From Bacillota bacterium (GTDB lineage: Bacteria; Bacillota_A; Clostridia; Clostridiales; Clostridiaceae), in NCBI GenBank assembly GCA_021780795.1, contig JAJXYA010000173.1, forward strand, positions 1-8,636: a DNA stretch of 8,636 nucleotides, written 5' to 3'. The translations under genes and the position numbers were made by a program. The notes under the pieces were generated by a model that saw only the letters and a list, made by a program, of their open reading frames with translations, ran no database searches and was not told the DNA's origin. Shown here piece by piece: positions 6,284 to 8,636 of this stretch; the first letter of the stretch is position 1; the number at the start of each line of letters is the position of its first letter.

Positions 6284-6628
6284 ATGGATAAAAAAAATGA
6301 AGATAAGGAAATTATAAAAAATATAATTATTAGAAGTGTTAAAAAGTATAGGCTCAAGGATCCGTTTTATGTAAATGTAATAATTGAAAGCGATATAATA
6401 AGTATTTACATAAAAGGAATTTTATCAAAAATTGGAGAGGTGTTATTTTATAAAAAGGAAATTGAACTAATAAAAAAGGTTTGGAGAAATATTAAGGATG
6501 TATTTATAAAAGAAATTATAAACGAAATAGATTTAGAAGTAGGCTATTCATGTGCACTTATTTCAGAAGTATCTGATTTTGAGAACGACTCTAGAACCAT
6601 AATATTAAGAAGACAAAGGTTAGATTGA
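6284..6628 (+). CDS. DUF2294 / MpsC-like protein
   Basis: This is a complete 114-residue soluble protein, the usual size for the DUF2294 family (also annotated as the MpsC-type component of a Na+-translocating membrane potential system). The family pattern is visible as an N-terminal amphipathic helix, DPFYVNVIIESDIISIYIKG (26-45) forming beta strands, a charged helix LIKKVWRNIKDVFIKEIINE (62-81), and the closing strands VGYSCALISEVSDFENDSRTIIL (86-108). There is no signal peptide or membrane segment. AGGTGAG (6274-6280) is the ribosome site. The assignment is from remembered pattern and the sequence is divergent, so it is moderate. A terminator follows at 6657, so it is probably monocistronic. 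It is the first gene to the right of the inverted-repeat segment and is the natural candidate for control by a rightward promoter there. Its role is unknown. Confidence 0.7.
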   Translation: MDKKNEDKEIIKNIIIRSVKKYRLKDPFYVNVIIESDIISIYIKGILSKIGEVLFYKKEIELIKKVWRNIKDVFIKEIINEIDLEVGYSCALISEVSDFENDSRTIILRRQRLD

Positions 6629-6656
6629 CAGGATTCAAATTGATTTTTTAATAGAC

Positions 6657-6693
6657 CAGTATAATGATGAAATTCATTTTATACTGTTTTTTT
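6657..6693 (+). terminator. Intrinsic terminator after the DUF2294-like gene
   Basis: CAGTATAA (6657-6664) pairs with TTATACTG (6679-6686), with a small ATGA/TCAT hairpin inside, and is followed by seven T residues (6687-6693). It lies about 30 bases past the stop codon and separates this gene from the chemoreceptor. Confidence 0.85.
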
Positions 6694-6762
6694 GTGTGAG
6701 ATAATATATAAGCTTATCTATAAATAGGCTGTTTATTATAAATAAATCATAAGATAAAAATG

Positions 6763-6769
6763 AAAGGAG
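6763..6769 (+). promoter_or_regulatory. Ribosome binding site fixing the chemoreceptor start at TTG
   Basis: AAAGGAG ends eight bases before an in-frame TTG at 6778, ideal SD spacing. The only upstream in-frame ATG (6760) lies before this SD and has no SD of its own, so initiation at TTG 6778 is preferred. Confidence 0.8.
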
Positions 6770-6777
6770 TTTTAAAG

Positions 6778-7929
6778 TTGATATCAATAAGTGGATTAGA
6801 GTATTTAAAATCTTTTGCTGAAGTTGAGGCCGAAATAATACCAGGGGGGATTTTGTATTTATACATAGAAGGAGATACAATAAAATGGAGAAAAGCTTCA
6901 AGTTCATTTAAGCTTGATATTTTTAATGTAGATGAAGTAATTAAAAGTAATAGTATAGCAGCTAGGGCCATGAGAGAAAAAAAAATCTTATCAGAAAAAA
7001 TTCCACGTTCACTTTACGGAAGCAGATTTACTACTGTAGCAATTCCATTAATAGATGAAGAGGAGAAAGTAGTAGGTGCTTTTTCTATATTGATTCCAAG
7101 ACTTCATCCTGTCATAAAATCCTTTAGAGATTTTGCACCAATTATTGCAGAGATGTTTCCAGAAGGTGCCACATTATTTGTTACAGATTTGCAAAAAATA
7201 ATTGATAAACAAAGCTCAAAAAAATTTGATATTCCAGAGCTAAAAATTGATGATAGTTTTTTAGAAGATTCAATGGCTAGTGAGGTTATAAAAACAAAAG
7301 CTCATTGCATCGAAGAAATTGATAGTTCTAAATTTGGTGTTAATGTTCTAGAAGCTTGTTATCCACTTTTTGACGAAGAAAATGAAAATGAGGTTGTTGG
7401 AAACATATCTATTATTACACCAAAGGAAGTAGCTGTAAGTTTAAGAAATATGTCAAATAACCTTGAAAATAATCTTCAAGGAATAGTATCAGCAATACAA
7501 CAGCTGGCAGATTCTGCAAGTGATATTCATACAAATGAACAGGAATTAAACACTGAAATTCAAGATATTATTACTTTGTCAGAGGAAATAAATGAAATTT
7601 CAGCATTTATTAAAAAAATTGCTGATGAAACTAAAATGCTAGGATTAAATGCGGCAATAGAAGCAGCTAGAGCTGGTGAGGCTGGAAAAGGTTTTGGAGT
7701 AGTTGCACAGGAAATAAGAAAATTATCTGAGCAATCTAAAAGTACAGTACCTAAAATAAACCAAATTACTGAAAATATAAAAGTAAAGGTTAATGAAGTT
7801 AGTCAAAGAAGTATAAGCTCATTAGCTTCAAGCCAAGAACAAGCTTCAGCAACTGAAGAAATTACTGCAAGCATTGAAGAAATATCCTCCGCTACTGAAG
7901 AATTAAACAATATTGCAAAAAACCTTTAA
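6778..7929 (+). CDS. Soluble methyl-accepting chemotaxis protein with tandem sensor repeats
   Basis: This is a 383-residue cytoplasmic chemoreceptor when started at TTG 6778 (389 from the ATG at 6760). The conserved signalling hairpin tip, which contacts CheW and CheA, spans about 285-316 and includes [20 protein letters not shown] and [14 protein letters not shown]. Coiled-coil helices of roughly equal length flank it (about 218-285 and 316-383), indicating a short-class, untruncated MCP domain. There is no transmembrane segment or HAMP domain, so it should sense an internal signal. The N-terminal half holds two related stretches, about 24-108 and 131-216. Each ends in a matching strand pair: [21 protein letters not shown] and [22 protein letters not shown]. 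This suggests duplicated PAS/GAF-like domains; no ligand-binding residue is recognisable. Glu/Gln pairs in the helices may be methylation sites. It has no neighbouring che genes and is probably monocistronic. Confidence 0.93.
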   Translation: MISISGLEYLKSFAEVEAEIIPGGILYLYIEGDTIKWRKASSSFKLDIFNVDEVIKSNSIAARAMREKKILSEKIPRSLYGSRFTTVAIPLIDEEEKVVGAFSILIPRLHPVIKSFRDFAPIIAEMFPEGATLFVTDLQKIIDKQSSKKFDIPELKIDDSFLEDSMASEVIKTKAHCIEEIDSSKFGVNVLEACYPLFDEENENEVVGNISIITPKEVAVSLRNMSNNLENNLQGIVSAIQQLADSASDIHTNEQELNTEIQDIITLSEEINEISAFIKKIADETKMLGLNAAIEAARAGEAGKGFGVVAQEIRKLSEQSKSTVPKINQITENIKVKVNEVSQRSISSLASSQEQASATEEITASIEEISSATEELNNIAKNL

Positions 7930-7947
7930 TTGTGATAATAAGAATAT

Positions 7948-7969
7948 ACCCCTCTGTTATTGGAGGGGT
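7948..7969. terminator. Hairpin between convergent chemoreceptor and GH31 genes
   Basis: ACCCCTC (7948-7954) pairs perfectly with GAGGGGT (7963-7969) around an 8-base loop. It is the only G+C-rich hairpin in the 49-base gap between the two stop codons, so it probably terminates both. Neither side has a clean T-run (TATACATTATT right, ATATTCTTATTA left), so efficiency is uncertain. Confidence 0.65.
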
Positions 7970-7978
7970 TATACATTA

Positions 7979-8636
7979 TTATGGCTTAATAATTACTATT
8001 TTTCCTTTATCATCTACAGCCTTAGTCTCACCATTTATAATAACTTCTTTTCCTTTTAAGTTATGAAAAACAAATTGGAAGTTTTTATAACTGTCTTTGT
8101 AGTTATTGTCTATTACCTTTAGCTTAATCTCTACTTTTTCTCCATTTGTAACCTTTATTTTATAGTTGCTATATTCACCAACCATATATTTAAAGCTTTC
8201 TCCATCATCAACATAGTGGTTATAGGTTGATGATGTATTTTCATCAGTTAAATAAACCTGTAAGGTCAATTTTGTTATTTCTTTTTCGCCAATATAATTT
8301 TGTACTTCGTAAGTTGGCAGTACAGAACCACCTTTAATATATATAGGACAAATATCTAACGGTACATTTTTAATTATATACTGACCACCTTCATGTATTT
8401 CACCTGTCCAATAATCAACCCAACAGTCTCCTTTTGGCAAATACAAAGTTCTTACTTTAGCACCTTGTTCAACTACTGGAGCAACTAAAATATTATCGCC
8501 ACATAAAAATTCATAGTTTAATTCATAGGTTTCAGCATCAGCTTGATAATTGAAAAGTAAAGGTCTAATAAGTGGAGCACCAGTTTTGTTACATTGCCAC
8601 ATCATATCATAAATATAGGGAAGAAGCTTATATCTA
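7979..8636 (-). CDS. GH31 alpha-glucosidase-type glycoside hydrolase, C-terminal part
   Basis: The window holds the last 218 codons of a gene continuing past the right edge; translation runs open through the edge as RYKLLPYIYDMMWQ, so the internal ATG at 8605 is not the start. The family is recognised from RYKLLPYIY, GAPLIRPLLF, EFLCGDNILVAPVVEQGAKVR and YLPKG-WVDYWTGE, then LDICPIYIKGGSVLP. These mark the end of the (beta/alpha)8 barrel and the following beta-sandwich of glycoside hydrolase family 31, which releases terminal alpha-linked glucose or xylose. The remainder is a distal beta domain of the DUF5110 type with YVDDGESFKY. The catalytic aspartates lie upstream, outside the window, so substrate cannot be told. 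The C-terminus looks complete and no signal for secretion can be judged. Confidence 0.92.
   Translation of the reverse strand, partial: RYKLLPYIYDMMWQCNKTGAPLIRPLLFNYQADAETYELNYEFLCGDNILVAPVVEQGAKVRTLYLPKGDCWVDYWTGEIHEGGQYIIKNVPLDICPIYIKGGSVLPTYEVQNYIGEKEITKLTLQVYLTDENTSSTYNHYVDDGESFKYMVGEYSNYKIKVTNGEKVEIKLKVIDNNYKDSYKNFQFVFHNLKGKEVIINGETKAVDDKGKIVIIKP

Noticed and set aside
6694..6760. Sigma-D (flagellar) promoter upstream of the chemoreceptor gene.
   Set aside because: TAAA at 6721-6724 has no GCCGATAT-like element 15 bases downstream. A weak sigma-A reading TTATCT-17-TATAAA (6714-6742) is no better than chance here.
6760..6777. ATG at 6760 as the chemoreceptor start.
   Set aside because: There is no SD before it, and the good SD AAAGGAG lies inside this would-be coding stretch at proper spacing from TTG 6778.
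1..8636. CRISPR arrays, tRNA or rRNA genes.
   Set aside because: No regularly spaced direct repeats, tRNA arms or rRNA sequence were seen on either strand.

Overview
The window looks like chromosomal DNA of a low-G+C Firmicute, most likely a Clostridium-type anaerobe. The evidence is very high A+T in genes and spacers, strong GGAGG-type ribosome binding sites, a T-box leader on an aminoacyl-tRNA synthetase gene, a soluble methyl-accepting chemotaxis protein, and clostridial-style DUF3990 and DUF2294 genes. Species assignment is inference; there is no rRNA or tRNA gene here.

Layout, left to right. Bases 1-128 hold a short heptamer repeat tract downstream of leuS. leuS (leucyl-tRNA synthetase) occupies 129-2570 on the minus strand, driven by a consensus sigma-A promoter (2838-2866) and a complete T-box leader with a CUC (Leu) specifier. 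To its right, on the plus strand, lie a small DUF3990 protein with a PARP-like ADP-ribosyltransferase signature (2965-3450), an NhaC-family antiporter (3528-4949) whose Shine-Dalgarno can be masked by a leader hairpin, and a 66-residue Gly/Ala-rich hydrophobic peptide (5032-5232) that ends at a strong intrinsic terminator.

The most unusual part is 5288-6283. A minus-strand gene (5288-5887) encodes a tyrosine recombinase of only 199 residues, a catalytic domain without the N-terminal DNA-binding domain, as in FimB/FimE. Directly upstream is a 396-base non-coding region carrying two exact 17-bp inverted copies of a near-palindromic site (5918-5934 and 6084-6100). They enclose about 150 bp that contains a good outward-facing promoter for the recombinase and a weaker one pointing the other way. 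This is the arrangement of a small invertible promoter switch, or alternatively of a pair of operators. To its right is a DUF2294/MpsC-like gene (6284-6628) with its own terminator.

The right end holds a soluble chemoreceptor (6778-7929, TTG start preferred) with two tandem sensor-like repeats and no membrane segment. Convergent to it is the C-terminal part of a GH31 alpha-glucosidase-type enzyme (7979 to the window edge, minus strand). The two share a hairpin between their stop codons. Apart from leuS and its leader, the genes do not form an obvious common pathway; the region reads as a string of mostly independent short transcription units.
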